From: Ignavibacteria bacterium
Lineage (GTDB): Bacteria; Bacteroidota; Ignavibacteria; Tepidaquicellales; Tepidaquicellaceae
Assembly (NCBI GenBank): GCA_016719565.1
Contig: JADJYU010000003.1
Coordinates: forward strand, 372,001 to 436,000
Reading direction: 5' to 3'
DNA: 64,000 bases
Shown here: positions 39,301-47,423 of the stretch, in pieces
How positions within the stretch are numbered: the stretch's first letter is position 1
Layout of the letters: every line of letters starts with the position of its first letter
Made by a program: the position numbers and the translations under genes
Notes under the pieces: model-generated
The model's database searches: none
Told to the model about the DNA's origin: nothing
What the model saw: only the letters and a program-made list of their open reading frames with translations

Positions 39301-41925
39301 TGCAGAAGGAAACCCGGGATTTGCCATCCATTCAAGTAGATCCTTTGAGCCTTCAGTATGCGTAATTAGTGCTACGCCATCGTCAACTGAGAAATCCAGT
39401 TCTCTCAGTTTCTCAACAACTACAGTAATTACCTCACCTAACTCTTCCGCTTTGTGCATAGCAAGTGACCGGCTACGGATTTTTTCCAGCGATGCTTCTA
39501 TCTTCGCTTCCCTGACCTGCGCTTCAGCTTTTTGCAGATCAAGAAATCTGGTGTAAGTCTGCTCGAAAACATTTGCGAAGCGTCTGAAAATATCATGTGC
39601 TTCAGGAGTCAGTTCATGAGTATGAAATGATAAATAACCATGTTTGAAAAATGCAATATTATATACAATTGTTTCGGGGAATTTGTAACGTGATTTGCGC
39701 AGCTGTTTAATTTTTTCACCTATGCCCGGAACAGTTGTCAGATAATCAAAATGTTTTTTCAGTTCTGCTCCTCTTACTTCCTTTACAAAAAAATCTTTTC
39801 CGGATTCCTTGGCAGAATAAATTTCTTTATAAATTTTGCTTTTTGTGTGAAGCAATTTAAACGGTTCCTGAATGCTTCCCTCTGCAGAGCTCATCCAGGC
39901 TGTTGAATCTTTCTTTTCTTTATCCCAGATAATATATCCGCAGCTTCCTGTATTCACACCGAGATCCTTTATCTGCTGAAACAATAAGACTGCAGCATCC
40001 TGCAGTTCTTCGCTGCTGTGCATCGCCATCGTCCGGCTTCTTACTCTTTCAAGAGCTACTTCGATCTGAGCTTCCCTTGCCTGAGATTCTGCTTTCTGAA
40101 GATCGAGAAAACGGGTATAGGTTTGTTCGAACACTTTACCAAAGCGAATGAGTATAGCATTCTCATCTTCTGAAAATGGAATACCGTCAAAATTTTCTAT
40201 ATATACTCCAACATTCTTCATAAATGCAACAGAAGTTGCATAGCCTGCACCACTATATAAAGCGTCAATTATTCCCTGTGGAAGTGCTGGGAAATAGGGA
40301 AGAACATAATCTACCCATTTGTTTTTTTCTTCAAATGTTAAACTTAACGTATTAAAATCTAAACATTTTTCTTTAGCTCTGATAAATTCTTTAAATATGG
40401 GATGATCAAAATAGGGGATATGTGTTTTGCTCATTAATAACTGTGAAGGGTCGGATCGCCAAATTTCAAAATCATTACTATTCTTATAATCCATGATAAA
40501 TCCTGCAATATAATTTTTGAAGTTTAATTGCTGTAATTGTTCATTCATTACACGACTGACTTCCCCGAGTTCTTCACTTTTCTGCATGCCCATTGTTCTG
40601 CTTCTCACTCTTTCCAATGCCGTTTCTATCTGCGCTTCCCTTGCCTGATCTTCTGCTTTTTGCAAATCAAGAAATCGTCTGTATGTCAGATCAAATACTC
40701 CTGCGAATCGTTCTAATAAAATAACTGATTCCTTTGGCAGTTCATCAGTTGACAAAACTCCTATTAGTCCATTTGAAAAGTATGCAATGGTTTGTAATCT
40801 CCGGCTCAGAGTCTTCCTGTCTCTGATTGGATAATTCATTATTTCTTTCAGATAATAAAGATGCTCTGTTAATTCTTTTCCCTTTGGATCAACAACTAAT
40901 GACTTTCGTTTTTCTTTCCATCCCGAATAAATATTCCTGAAAGTGGCTGAACCGAATAAGCTTGCTTTATATTTAGAACTGATCTGACTGCCTCCGTAGT
41001 CAGTTGTCCAGAAATCGATCTCATCATTTTTGTGGTCAATAATACCTATGTATAAACGCAAAGCATCCATACCCAATCCGCATAGCTGCTCAAAAAGCAC
41101 TGCAGCAGTTTCGGCAAGCTCTTCGCTTTTATGCATAGCCATTGTTCTGCTTCGAACACGCTCCAATGCAACTTCGATCTGCGCTTCTCTTGCCTGCGCT
41201 TCAGCTTTCTGCAGATCAAGAAAACGTGTGTATATCATTCCGAATACTTTTGCAAATCTAACCAAGAGATTGCATTCATCTGCTGTCAGACTATTTTTTG
41301 AAACAACATTAAGAGAACCTTCAGGAAAGAAGAATGTGTAAAAATATTCTTGCGGATTAAAAATCTTTTTTAAAGGATATGAAAGTAGAGAAGCCATTTT
41401 TTTATAATATTCTTTAACCTCATTGCCTTTTAATTCATTAAGAAAGTATGGCTTCTTTTTTTTCCATGCTTTATAATATTGTTCAAAAAAGACATGAGTT
41501 TTGAAAGGAACAACCCCAAGAATTTTATTTCTTTTATCATCTACAAGCTGTGAAGACCAGATTTCAACAGATTTGATTTTTTCATCAACTATTGCAACTC
41601 CGGTTCTGATAGAATCAATACCGAGCGATGACAGTTCATTAAACAAGACAATAGATGCATCTACAAGTTCATCACTACTGTGCATTGCCATTGATCTTGC
41701 CCTGACTCTTTCCAGTGATAATTCTATCTTCGCTTCACGCATCTGCGCTTCAGTCTGCATTACTTCCCGATATCTGCGGTAAGCAAATACAAAAACATTT
41801 CTGAATCGCTTAAGCAGTTTAAGTTTCTCTTTTGAAATTGGACTGAAAGTTGAAATACCGATCGATCCGGTTCCAATTGAATAAAAATAATAATACAGCG
41901 CTTTTTTTTTCTGAATTTCTTCCAT
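36391..41925 (-). CDS. Giant tandem coiled-coil/GAF-like module sensor (central part)
   Basis: An 1844-aa frame with ten copies of a unit of about 183 aa. Each starts with a heptad linker of the form (LDLQKAEAQAREAQIE.ALERVRSRTMAM..SEEL) followed by an alpha/beta domain that I read as GAF-like because of its repeated YI.I.D strands and terminal FAKVFEQTYTRF helix. Linkers begin near residues 58, 238 and then every 180-190 residues. No membrane helix or enzyme domain is seen, so this is a ligand- or protein-sensing rod. The start ATG at 41925 is probably not real: alignment with the unit ending the upstream frame suggests the true protein enters from 42437. The stop is at a frameshift (T7). 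Confidence 0.8.
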   Translation of the reverse strand: MEEIQKKKALYYYFYSIGTGSIGISTFSPISKEKLKLLKRFRNVFVFAYRRYREVMQTEAQMREAKIELSLERVRARSMAMHSSDELVDASIVLFNELSSLGIDSIRTGVAIVDEKIKSVEIWSSQLVDDKRNKILGVVPFKTHVFFEQYYKAWKKKKPYFLNELKGNEVKEYYKKMASLLSYPLKKIFNPQEYFYTFFFPEGSLNVVSKNSLTADECNLLVRFAKVFGMIYTRFLDLQKAEAQAREAQIEVALERVRSRTMAMHKSEELAETAAVLFEQLCGLGMDALRLYIGIIDHKNDEIDFWTTDYGGSQISSKYKASLFGSATFRNIYSGWKEKRKSLVVDPKGKELTEHLYYLKEIMNYPIRDRKTLSRRLQTIAYFSNGLIGVLSTDELPKESVILLERFAGVFDLTYRRFLDLQKAEDQAREAQIETALERVRSRTMGMQKSEELGEVSRVMNEQLQQLNFKNYIAGFIMDYKNSNDFEIWRSDPSQLLMSKTHIPYFDHPIFKEFIRAKEKCLDFNTLSLTFEEKNKWVDYVLPYFPALPQGIIDALYSGAGYATSVAFMKNVGVYIENFDGIPFSEDENAILIRFGKVFEQTYTRFLDLQKAESQAREAQIEVALERVRSRTMAMHSSEELQDAAVLLFQQIKDLGVNTGSCGYIIWDKEKKDSTAWMSSAEGSIQEPFKLLHTKSKIYKEIYSAKESGKDFFVKEVRGAELKKHFDYLTTVPGIGEKIKQLRKSRYKFPETIVYNIAFFKHGYLSFHTHELTPEAHDIFRRFANVFEQTYTRFLDLQKAEAQVREAKIEASLEKIRSRSLAMHKAEELGEVITVVVEKLRELDFSVDDGVALITHTEGSKDLLEWMANPGFPSAIKFYLPYFEHPVLSNLWKAKNEGADFIATRYTAEENKSFLKHIFKHSDFKHTPQPIKDYCMAANTYATSIAFQKNTAIFINDYSGNTLTEQEIDILKRFSKVFEQTYIRFLDLQKAEAQAREAKIETALERVRSRTMGMQKSEELKDVIKVVYEQFVHLEIFIEHTGFVVDYKKRDDYDIWVADKIGDIAHVTIPYFDSIYYNSFNEAKEKGKDFFVTNLNFKEKNIFYKKLFKSIPGLDEEAKKFYFNCPGLAISTVLLDNVSLYIENFSGIPYSDEENKTLMRFGKVFQQTYTRFLDLQKAEAQAREAQIETALEKIRSQTMGMQTSEDLSKVAAAMFDQIRMLGGDLFSCGIVLCDENKNEVDQWLSAPDIGMMPPFFVPKNLDFIHQYRYDKWKAGVELFSIEIPEDKIAHHFELLFALPSLKNILDSIAAQGLSLPEVPKWEIDYGASFKFGYILISALQPFKEAHIFPRFAKVFEQTYTRFLDLQKAEAQARESQIEAALERVRGKAMAMHNSDDLTEAAGQVFTELNNLGIKPIRSGFVLLTKDSRKAKLYPATSFDNKNTISFTGEFEFTGHPVYEKQYEIWRKKENYFPVLEDDLLKSYYKILAKGLSIPYKNFPTDKKQFGTFLPFSEGFLFTWSSEPYSKSEINILERFKNILDLTIRRYLDLKNAEAQSRESQIEASLERVRSKAMAMQTSDDLSMAVSAIFEELEKLELGAMRCGIGIINKEKKSVDVWASAITDGQKIIELSGDESMDSHPLLKGAFDAWLRQEDFSYLLQDDDLLNYYEVMVGSSLEIPDSHLILQGDEKQKQFYHVSVFQAGGLFAFRETEFPEEAKIVMKRFADVINFTYTRFNDLTQAEAQAKEAKLEAALERVRAEALIMRKPEDMLDVCKVISEQLILLNVNEIRNTQTAILNEGKESYQNYEYFPDYNESTISEINYNLHPKVTEFVNEIKKSAMLFL

Positions 41926-42437
41926 GACTTCAGATCTTCCCCGCTGAAAAATGTCTCAGAAAAAGCGTTTCTGCTTTTTCTGATCTGTTTGATTTGTTTT
42001 GCAATGACCGGATTTATATCGTAGTATAGAGGAGTGATATTTTTGCCCAGTGTATCAGAAAAATCATAATTAAGAAAAGTTCTATCTTCATCATTGTGAA
42101 TATTGATCATTGTGTTTCGCATTTCGGCAAATCCAAGCTTCTGAAGTTCTGAAAACAATGTTTCGCAAACGTTAAACAGATCATCAGACTTTCTCATGTT
42201 TAAAGCTACTGCCCTTACACGCTCAAGCGATGTTTCTATTTCCAGATCACGGTTTTTTATTAAAAGGTTTGTGTTCTTTTCATCAACTAATTTTTGAAGC
42301 TCTTTGTTTTTTCTTTCAAGTTCTTTCATATGTAAAGGATCACTTTTGTGAATTGCCTGATTGAATTTTAAGGATGTATCTTTAGGTAATTTTTTATTCT
42401 CTTTATTCATTATAGAAAGTTTGCAATTGGTACTCAC
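41760..42437 (-). CDS. N-terminal part of the giant GAF-module sensor
   Basis: The first frame of the giant gene, 225 aa, but only about 175 are reliable. It starts with a charged coil (KELERKNKELQKLVDEKNTNLL) and the first linker (EIETSLERVRAVALNMRKSDD), then a first GAF-like unit. At an A9 run on the coding strand (T9 at 41902-41910) the reading frame changes: the segment WKKFRKKK continues as ALYYYFYSIGTGS in the next frame. Compare the paralogous module around 36300 (QYYFFSIGPGALGIS). After the run this frame is shadow. The true gene is likely a fusion with the two downstream frames, about 2.57 kilo-residues in all. Confidence 0.72.
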   Translation of the reverse strand: MSTNCKLSIMNKENKKLPKDTSLKFNQAIHKSDPLHMKELERKNKELQKLVDEKNTNLLIKNRDLEIETSLERVRAVALNMRKSDDLFNVCETLFSELQKLGFAEMRNTMINIHNDEDRTFLNYDFSDTLGKNITPLYYDINPVIAKQIKQIRKSRNAFSETFFSGEDLKSWKKFRKKKRCIIIFIQLEPDRSVFQLSVQFQKRNLNCLSDSEMFLYLLTADIGK

Positions 42438-42891
42438 ATTAAATTAGTATTATTCATTTCCTTCATTTGTTGATATTTTAAAACTCTGTTATTTCTTTAT
42501 CCCTCGATCTCTACAGATACTATTATTTTAACTAAGTAAGTGATCAATAATCTCTTCTGAATATTTGATTTGATTATCCAGATTATATTGTTTTGAGAAA
42601 TTCGGTCCATAATTATGTTTTAAAATATTCACAATTTAACTTTTTAATGTAAAATTATATACACTGATATTATGGAAGCTAAGTACAAGTTAACTTAAAT
42701 TTTATCAATAGAATTAAAATCTATAACTGAAGGAATTTTTATTGTTATGACTTTAAGCAAATTTTTATTTGTGATTTTTAAGAACTTATCGCGAATAATC
42801 AGTAAATTAGTTCAATGAATATTACACATAATTACAAAATATCTGATACTTCATTTTATTTTAAATATTTTAAATTCAAAATGAATATATT
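42438..42891. other. Divergent promoter region between sigma factor and sensor operon
   Basis: 454 bases, very AT-rich with poly-A and poly-T stretches. I see no ORF or RNA structure. It must hold the promoters for the plus-strand sigma gene and the minus-strand 13-kb operon. No certain box can be given. Confidence 0.55.
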
Positions 42892-43410
42892 TTGAAAGAT
42901 CAGATTCATGAAAAAGAAAGAACTCTGCAGTTTCAGGATCTTATTGAGCAGCATAAAGGTATTTTATTAAAAGTAGCAAGGACTTACTGCAGGAATGAAA
43001 CAGAACGTGAAGACCTTTTTCAGGAAATAAGCATACAGATCTGGCGGTCGATGGACAGATATAACAGTGAATTTAAAATTTCCACCTGGCTGTATCGTAT
43101 ATCAATTAACACAGCTATTTCGTTTTACAGAAAGCATTCAAAGCGTCAGGAAAATACTATTCCACTTGATGAGAACACTCCGGCATATGCAGATGAAAAT
43201 ACAGAAAAAGAAACTCAGCTTGATATGCTGGAAAAATTTATAAACGAACTCAATGATTTTGACAAAGCATTAATGTTGCTTTATCTTGAAGAAAAAAGCC
43301 ATATTGAAATAGCTGATATAACAGGTATTACTCCAAGCAATGTCGGAACAAAAATAGGAAGGATAAAAGAAAAATTAAAATTACGTTTTTCAAAAATAAA
43401 TAAATTATAA
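42892..43410 (+). CDS. ECF-family RNA polymerase sigma factor
   Basis: A 172-aa ECF sigma factor. Region 2 is clear (AR TYCRNETEREDLFQEI and STWLYRISINTAISFYRKH), and region 4 follows (FDKALMLLYLEEKSHIEIADI TGITPSNVG). The start is a TTG at 42892; no in-frame ATG fits better. The next gene starts 1 base after the stop and encodes a small membrane protein, a common partner arrangement that may act as anti-sigma. Confidence 0.9.
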   Translation: MKDQIHEKERTLQFQDLIEQHKGILLKVARTYCRNETEREDLFQEISIQIWRSMDRYNSEFKISTWLYRISINTAISFYRKHSKRQENTIPLDENTPAYADENTEKETQLDMLEKFINELNDFDKALMLLYLEEKSHIEIADITGITPSNVGTKIGRIKEKLKLRFSKINKL

Positions 43411-43411
43411 A

Positions 43412-44074
43412 ATGAACGATTTGGAATTGAAAAAACTCTGGCAGACTTTAAATGATAAATTTGAATTAAGCCTTGCTGAAAACAGAAGTCTGACAAAAGA
43501 ATTATCTAATATGAAAGTATATAATTTCATTTCGTCAATGAAACCCTTAAAAATTTTTACGATCCTTGCAGGAATCATTTGGGTAATTCTCGGCGCAATA
43601 ATAGTCAGCAATATATTCCTGAATGCATATACTGAAGCAAGTAAATTTTTTCTTTATTCAGCAGCAATACAAATATTACTGACAGCTATCGCTTTGGTTA
43701 TTTATATATATCAGCTGGTAACGATTTACCGGATTAATATCACCGAGCCGGTTTTAAAGACTCAGGAAAAGCTGGCAGCGCTGAAAACTTCCACACTAAT
43801 TTCGGCGCGTATTTTATTTTTACAGCTTCCCGTGTGGACCACTTTCTATCTGAATGAGAACATGTTAGAAAATGGAAGTCCTGTATTATTGATAATACAG
43901 GGAATTGTTACAATTTCATTTACCATTGCAGCTGTATGGTTATTTTTTAATATCAGATTTGAGAATAAAGATAAAAAATGGTTCCGCATGATCTTTAACG
44001 GAAATGAATGGACGCCACTTATGAGATCAATGGAATTGCTAAAATTAACTGAAGATTATAAATTGGAAAAATAA
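43412..44074 (+). CDS. Small membrane protein linked to the sigma factor
   Basis: A 220-aa protein with a soluble N-terminal helix (NDLELKKLWQTLNDKFEL), then four hydrophobic segments (about 46-70, 76-100, 130-150, 158-180), and a basic C-terminus. The position directly after an ECF sigma gene, one base apart, suggests an anti-sigma or sensing role, but no anti-sigma fold is recognised. It is known in Bacteroidetes as a sigma-linked hypothetical. Confidence 0.7.
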   Translation: MNDLELKKLWQTLNDKFELSLAENRSLTKELSNMKVYNFISSMKPLKIFTILAGIIWVILGAIIVSNIFLNAYTEASKFFLYSAAIQILLTAIALVIYIYQLVTIYRINITEPVLKTQEKLAALKTSTLISARILFLQLPVWTTFYLNENMLENGSPVLLIIQGIVTISFTIAAVWLFFNIRFENKDKKWFRMIFNGNEWTPLMRSMELLKLTEDYKLEK

Positions 44075-44097
44075 TTCAAAGAAATTAAAATAAATTT

Positions 44098-44592
44098 ATG
44101 GATGAAACATTAAAAGAAACTTTATGGAAGCAGTTCGGAGCGGCAATTGATATGTTTGAAAACGCCGTAAGAGAATGTCCGGAAGAAATTTGGAACAATG
44201 ATTCAAAATTCTGGTACCTTTCATATCACACTTTATTTTTTCTGGATTATTATCTGACTGAAGAACCGGATAGTTTTTCACCGCCTCCACCTTTTACTCT
44301 TTCGGAATTTGATTCTGAAGGTGAAATGCCTGAGCGGACATACACCAAAGAAGAACTTCTTACTTATTCTCAGTTCTGCAGAGACAAATGCCGCAAATTA
44401 ATTTCAGGATTAACAGCTCAAACTGCTGCTAATCGCTGGAAGAATGAATATAGAAATTATTCCATCAATGAAATTCTACTTTATAATATGCGTCATGTAC
44501 AACATCATGCCGGGCAGCTGAATTTACTTATCCGTCAAAGTAATAATGAACCGCCTGACTGGGTTTCGCAGACGAAAATTCCTATGAAATAA
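44098..44592 (+). CDS. DinB-family putative metal-dependent protein
   Basis: A 164-aa four-helix protein of the DinB/YfiT superfamily. The family metal ligands appear as His in LSYHTLFFLDYY and two His in MRHVQHHAGQLN, which should hold a divalent metal, often nickel or zinc. These enzymes include thiol transferases, but the substrate here is not known. It begins 23 bases after the membrane protein, so it is possibly co-transcribed with the sigma gene. Confidence 0.8.
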   Translation: MDETLKETLWKQFGAAIDMFENAVRECPEEIWNNDSKFWYLSYHTLFFLDYYLTEEPDSFSPPPPFTLSEFDSEGEMPERTYTKEELLTYSQFCRDKCRKLISGLTAQTAANRWKNEYRNYSINEILLYNMRHVQHHAGQLNLLIRQSNNEPPDWVSQTKIPMK

Positions 44593-44799
44593 ATATGATT
44601 TCAATATTTGCTGTTAACTGAATTATTGATATGATTCAAAGACACTCATAAAATGATTTACCTATGTATTATATAGAGTGTTTCGGTAGCTCTTATATTT
44701 GATTTTTGAGACATTCTATGAGAATAATCACATGAATTAATTAATAATTTCTTAACCAACTGTTAATTATTACTTTTAGGGAATACATAATTTTAGTTC

Positions 44800-46140
44800 A
44801 TGTTTTATAAAATTGTATATCCTCTAATATCTTTCTTTTTTGCGGTAATAATCTGGTTAAATATTGATTCATCACAGGCGCCGAAAATACTTAAGGATCT
44901 TAGTCTTGTATTTGTTATGGTTGCTGCTGTAACAAGCATAATAGGAATAGTATTTAAACAGCCACTGACGGGATTCTGGGCAGCTTCAAGTGTAACAGCA
45001 TTGGTGCTGGGGTATGCTCTCAGAAATATGATCCTGGATCTGTTTTCAGGTATTGCTATAAATATAGAGAAACCATACAAAATCGGAGACTGGATCGAGA
45101 TCCAGCAAAAGCTGGCATTAGAAAAGGCAATTGGAGAAGTAATTGAAATAGGCTGGAGGGCTACACATATCAGAGCTGAAAATAATACATTTTTGGTCAT
45201 ACCCAACAGCATAATCTCAACAATGGTGATCATCAATAATTTCTGGCAGGACACCGCCGAAACGAGATTTGAGATTTACTTCACACTTGATTTCTCTGTT
45301 CCTCCGGAAAAAGCAAAGCGAGTAATACTTGCCGGAGTAGTTGAAGCTATTGAAAGAAATGGCTTTGTAAAAGAAAAATTTCCACAGGTACTTATAGAAA
45401 AGACAAGTGACCTTGGAGTGACCTATAAAGCAAGATACTGGATCAAAGCATGGAAAGGAATATCGCCATCTCAGGCAAGTGATGAAGTTAACTCAAAGGT
45501 ACTTAAACACATCTGGCATGCAGGGATCTCTCTCGCATATCCCAAGGAAGATATATATTATGAGAAAATGCCGAGACGGCATCTTGATGACGATCTTATA
45601 CAGGACCGGATAGCGCTGATCTCCAAAATCGATCTTTTCTCAAATCTTAATTTGGATGAAAAGGAAAATATTTCATCCAGCATGATCAGGAAAAATTTTA
45701 AAAAAAGCGATATGATAGTAAATCATGGAGAAGAAGGAAATTCAATGTTCATTTTAATTGAAGGTCTGCTGGAAGTACTTGTAATGGATCATAAAAATGA
45801 AATGGTTTTAGTATCTCACATCACTCCCAGCCAGCATTTTGGAGAAATGTCTTTGCTGACAGGCGAATTGCGGTCAGCATCTATTCGCGCAGCAGTGGAT
45901 TCATTAGTTTTTGAAATCACAAAGGAATGTTTTAGTAATCTGCTTGCATCAAGGGAAGAGATAATTGAGATCATCGGCACTAAAATTACCGAGAGAAAAG
46001 TGATGAACGACCGGTTACTCAATCTTCTTAAAGATGAAGAAGTGATCTTAAATAAGAATGGTTATAAAAAAACAATTATAGGAAAGATCCGGCAATTTTT
46101 TGGTGTTTCCGGATCTATGGCATCAAATAATACAATCTGA
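44800..46140 (+). CDS. MscS-type channel with C-terminal cyclic-nucleotide-binding domain
   Basis: A 446-aa bCNG-like channel. The N-terminus has three or four membrane helices (VYPLISFFFAVIIWLN, LVFVMVAAVTSIIG, FWAASSVTALVLGYAL) with the MscS pore signature LGYALRNMILDLFSGIAI and the beta domain starting at EKPYKIGDWIEI. From about residue 265 a CNBD follows, ending in HFGEMSLLTGELRSASIRAA, the phosphate-binding cassette of cNMP domains with the binding Arg present. Such channels gate on cAMP or cGMP rather than tension. Several cyclases nearby could make the ligand, but this link is inferred. Confidence 0.87.
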   Translation: MFYKIVYPLISFFFAVIIWLNIDSSQAPKILKDLSLVFVMVAAVTSIIGIVFKQPLTGFWAASSVTALVLGYALRNMILDLFSGIAINIEKPYKIGDWIEIQQKLALEKAIGEVIEIGWRATHIRAENNTFLVIPNSIISTMVIINNFWQDTAETRFEIYFTLDFSVPPEKAKRVILAGVVEAIERNGFVKEKFPQVLIEKTSDLGVTYKARYWIKAWKGISPSQASDEVNSKVLKHIWHAGISLAYPKEDIYYEKMPRRHLDDDLIQDRIALISKIDLFSNLNLDEKENISSSMIRKNFKKSDMIVNHGEEGNSMFILIEGLLEVLVMDHKNEMVLVSHITPSQHFGEMSLLTGELRSASIRAAVDSLVFEITKECFSNLLASREEIIEIIGTKITERKVMNDRLLNLLKDEEVILNKNGYKKTIIGKIRQFFGVSGSMASNNTI

Positions 46141-46231
46141 TTACAGACTCTTGATCTATAATTATTCGTTACAATCAAATAAATTTATATGCTGCATAAA
46201 GTTGTTTATATACTTAGAGAATGTTAAATCC

Positions 46232-47059
46232 TTACTCCGTAATCTGAAATGAAGTAACAACAGATTTAATTTCTATATCAACAAACCCGATCCCTTCCGG
46301 ATGAGTAACGCTTGAAACGGTGAGGTCATTAAGATTCTGATATTTTTCCATAAGTCCGGATTTTGAATAGAAAAGAAATACCGGATATGCCTGCTGATAA
46401 CTTTTTACTGAACTTACTCTCATACAACTGATCACACCTCCCATTGGATTAGCCAAGTTCTCAAATCCCATATACTTATAGTATGATCCGACATTATTCA
46501 CAAAGGTACTCCATTCCAATCCGGTAAGAAAAGGATATTTTAATGCAATATCTATTGTATCAAATACAGAATACGAATCTGATTCTTCAGTATTTAGAAT
46601 GACGCCTTTGTCTGATAATGCTGTATTAAATTTTATCTTTCCAAATGGTAAAAATCCGCCGGATGAAAAAGTTAATACATTATCATATAAGATCAGTGCT
46701 GTATCATTATTTATGTAATAATAACGGTTTTGATAAGTATTGACTGCAATTGTAAATTCATCCAGAAAACATTTAGTGAGAATGGAGTTAAGTACAGTAT
46801 CATATAAAATTGTAACTGTCCCATCTGTAATGCGGGGATAATCAGCAAAATATTGTATAATTGAATCAGGTCTGATATTTGTTGCAGATTCTACTTTATG
46901 ATATGTCCACCGGCTTCCGTTTGTAAACGGATATTTGAATTGAGTGCTGTCCACCGGTGCCGGCGGCTGTGATACTATATCTTCTGAACAGCTTATTAAT
47001 GTCAGAGCAAATAATGATATTGCTGCAGTTGAAAATAAAATGTTTTTCCTTTTTAACAT
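46232..47059 (-). CDS. Hypothetical lipoprotein
   Basis: A 275-aa protein with a lipoprotein signal (residues 1-24, ending in LISC with Cys24). It is beta-rich, with a run of YDT/YYI strands, a GSRWTYHK motif and no catalytic residues I recognise. It is probably anchored to the outer membrane facing the periplasm or surface. It converges with the MscS-CNBD gene. Confidence 0.75.
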   Translation of the reverse strand: MLKRKNILFSTAAISLFALTLISCSEDIVSQPPAPVDSTQFKYPFTNGSRWTYHKVESATNIRPDSIIQYFADYPRITDGTVTILYDTVLNSILTKCFLDEFTIAVNTYQNRYYYINNDTALILYDNVLTFSSGGFLPFGKIKFNTALSDKGVILNTEESDSYSVFDTIDIALKYPFLTGLEWSTFVNNVGSYYKYMGFENLANPMGGVISCMRVSSVKSYQQAYPVFLFYSKSGLMEKYQNLNDLTVSSVTHPEGIGFVDIEIKSVVTSFQITE

Positions 47060-47423
47060 ATTTGTTATAAATAATTAATTTATAAAAACTCAGTATTACT
47101 ACTGACCTTAATTCTAGAACTCTGCTATATTGCTTTTGAAAATAGCTGTTTTAATTTTACTAATCAAAATGATTCAGCAGACATTTCATAACTGTGAAAA
47201 GAATCCCTTTGCGGGGGAGTTTCCTGCTCTTTGATACTTCACAGTAGAGCAAACTTTTCCATTCTCATTTATTGATATATGTTCAATATTCATTTTATTA
47301 AATATAATTAGTAATTTGTAATTGTATCAATTTACCTTTTGATAGTATTAATTTTTTAAAAATTACATCCGGTTATTTACTTTGGTCATTTATAAAATAT
47401 TTAATTTCCATTAATAATTTACG
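47060..47423. other. Leader region of cyclase-STAND gene 1
   Basis: 364 bases without a gene. It contains an inverted repeat CTGTGAA...TTCACAG near 47192-47246 and the conserved 40-bp element at 47281-47320 shared with the second paralog. Confidence 0.55.
47281..47320 (+). promoter_or_regulatory. Conserved 40-bp element upstream of cyclase-STAND gene 1
   Basis: 38 of 40 bases match 57614-57653 upstream of the second paralog, at similar distance from the ATG (about 104 and 112 bases). The element ends in TAGTAATTTGTA, close to the Bacteroidetes -7 box pattern TAnnTTTG but not exact. Probably a shared promoter. Confidence 0.55.

Noticed and set aside
42892..42894. An ATG start at 42881 for the sigma factor
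   Set aside because: It is out of frame and runs into a stop after four codons; the in-frame TTG at 42892 is kept.
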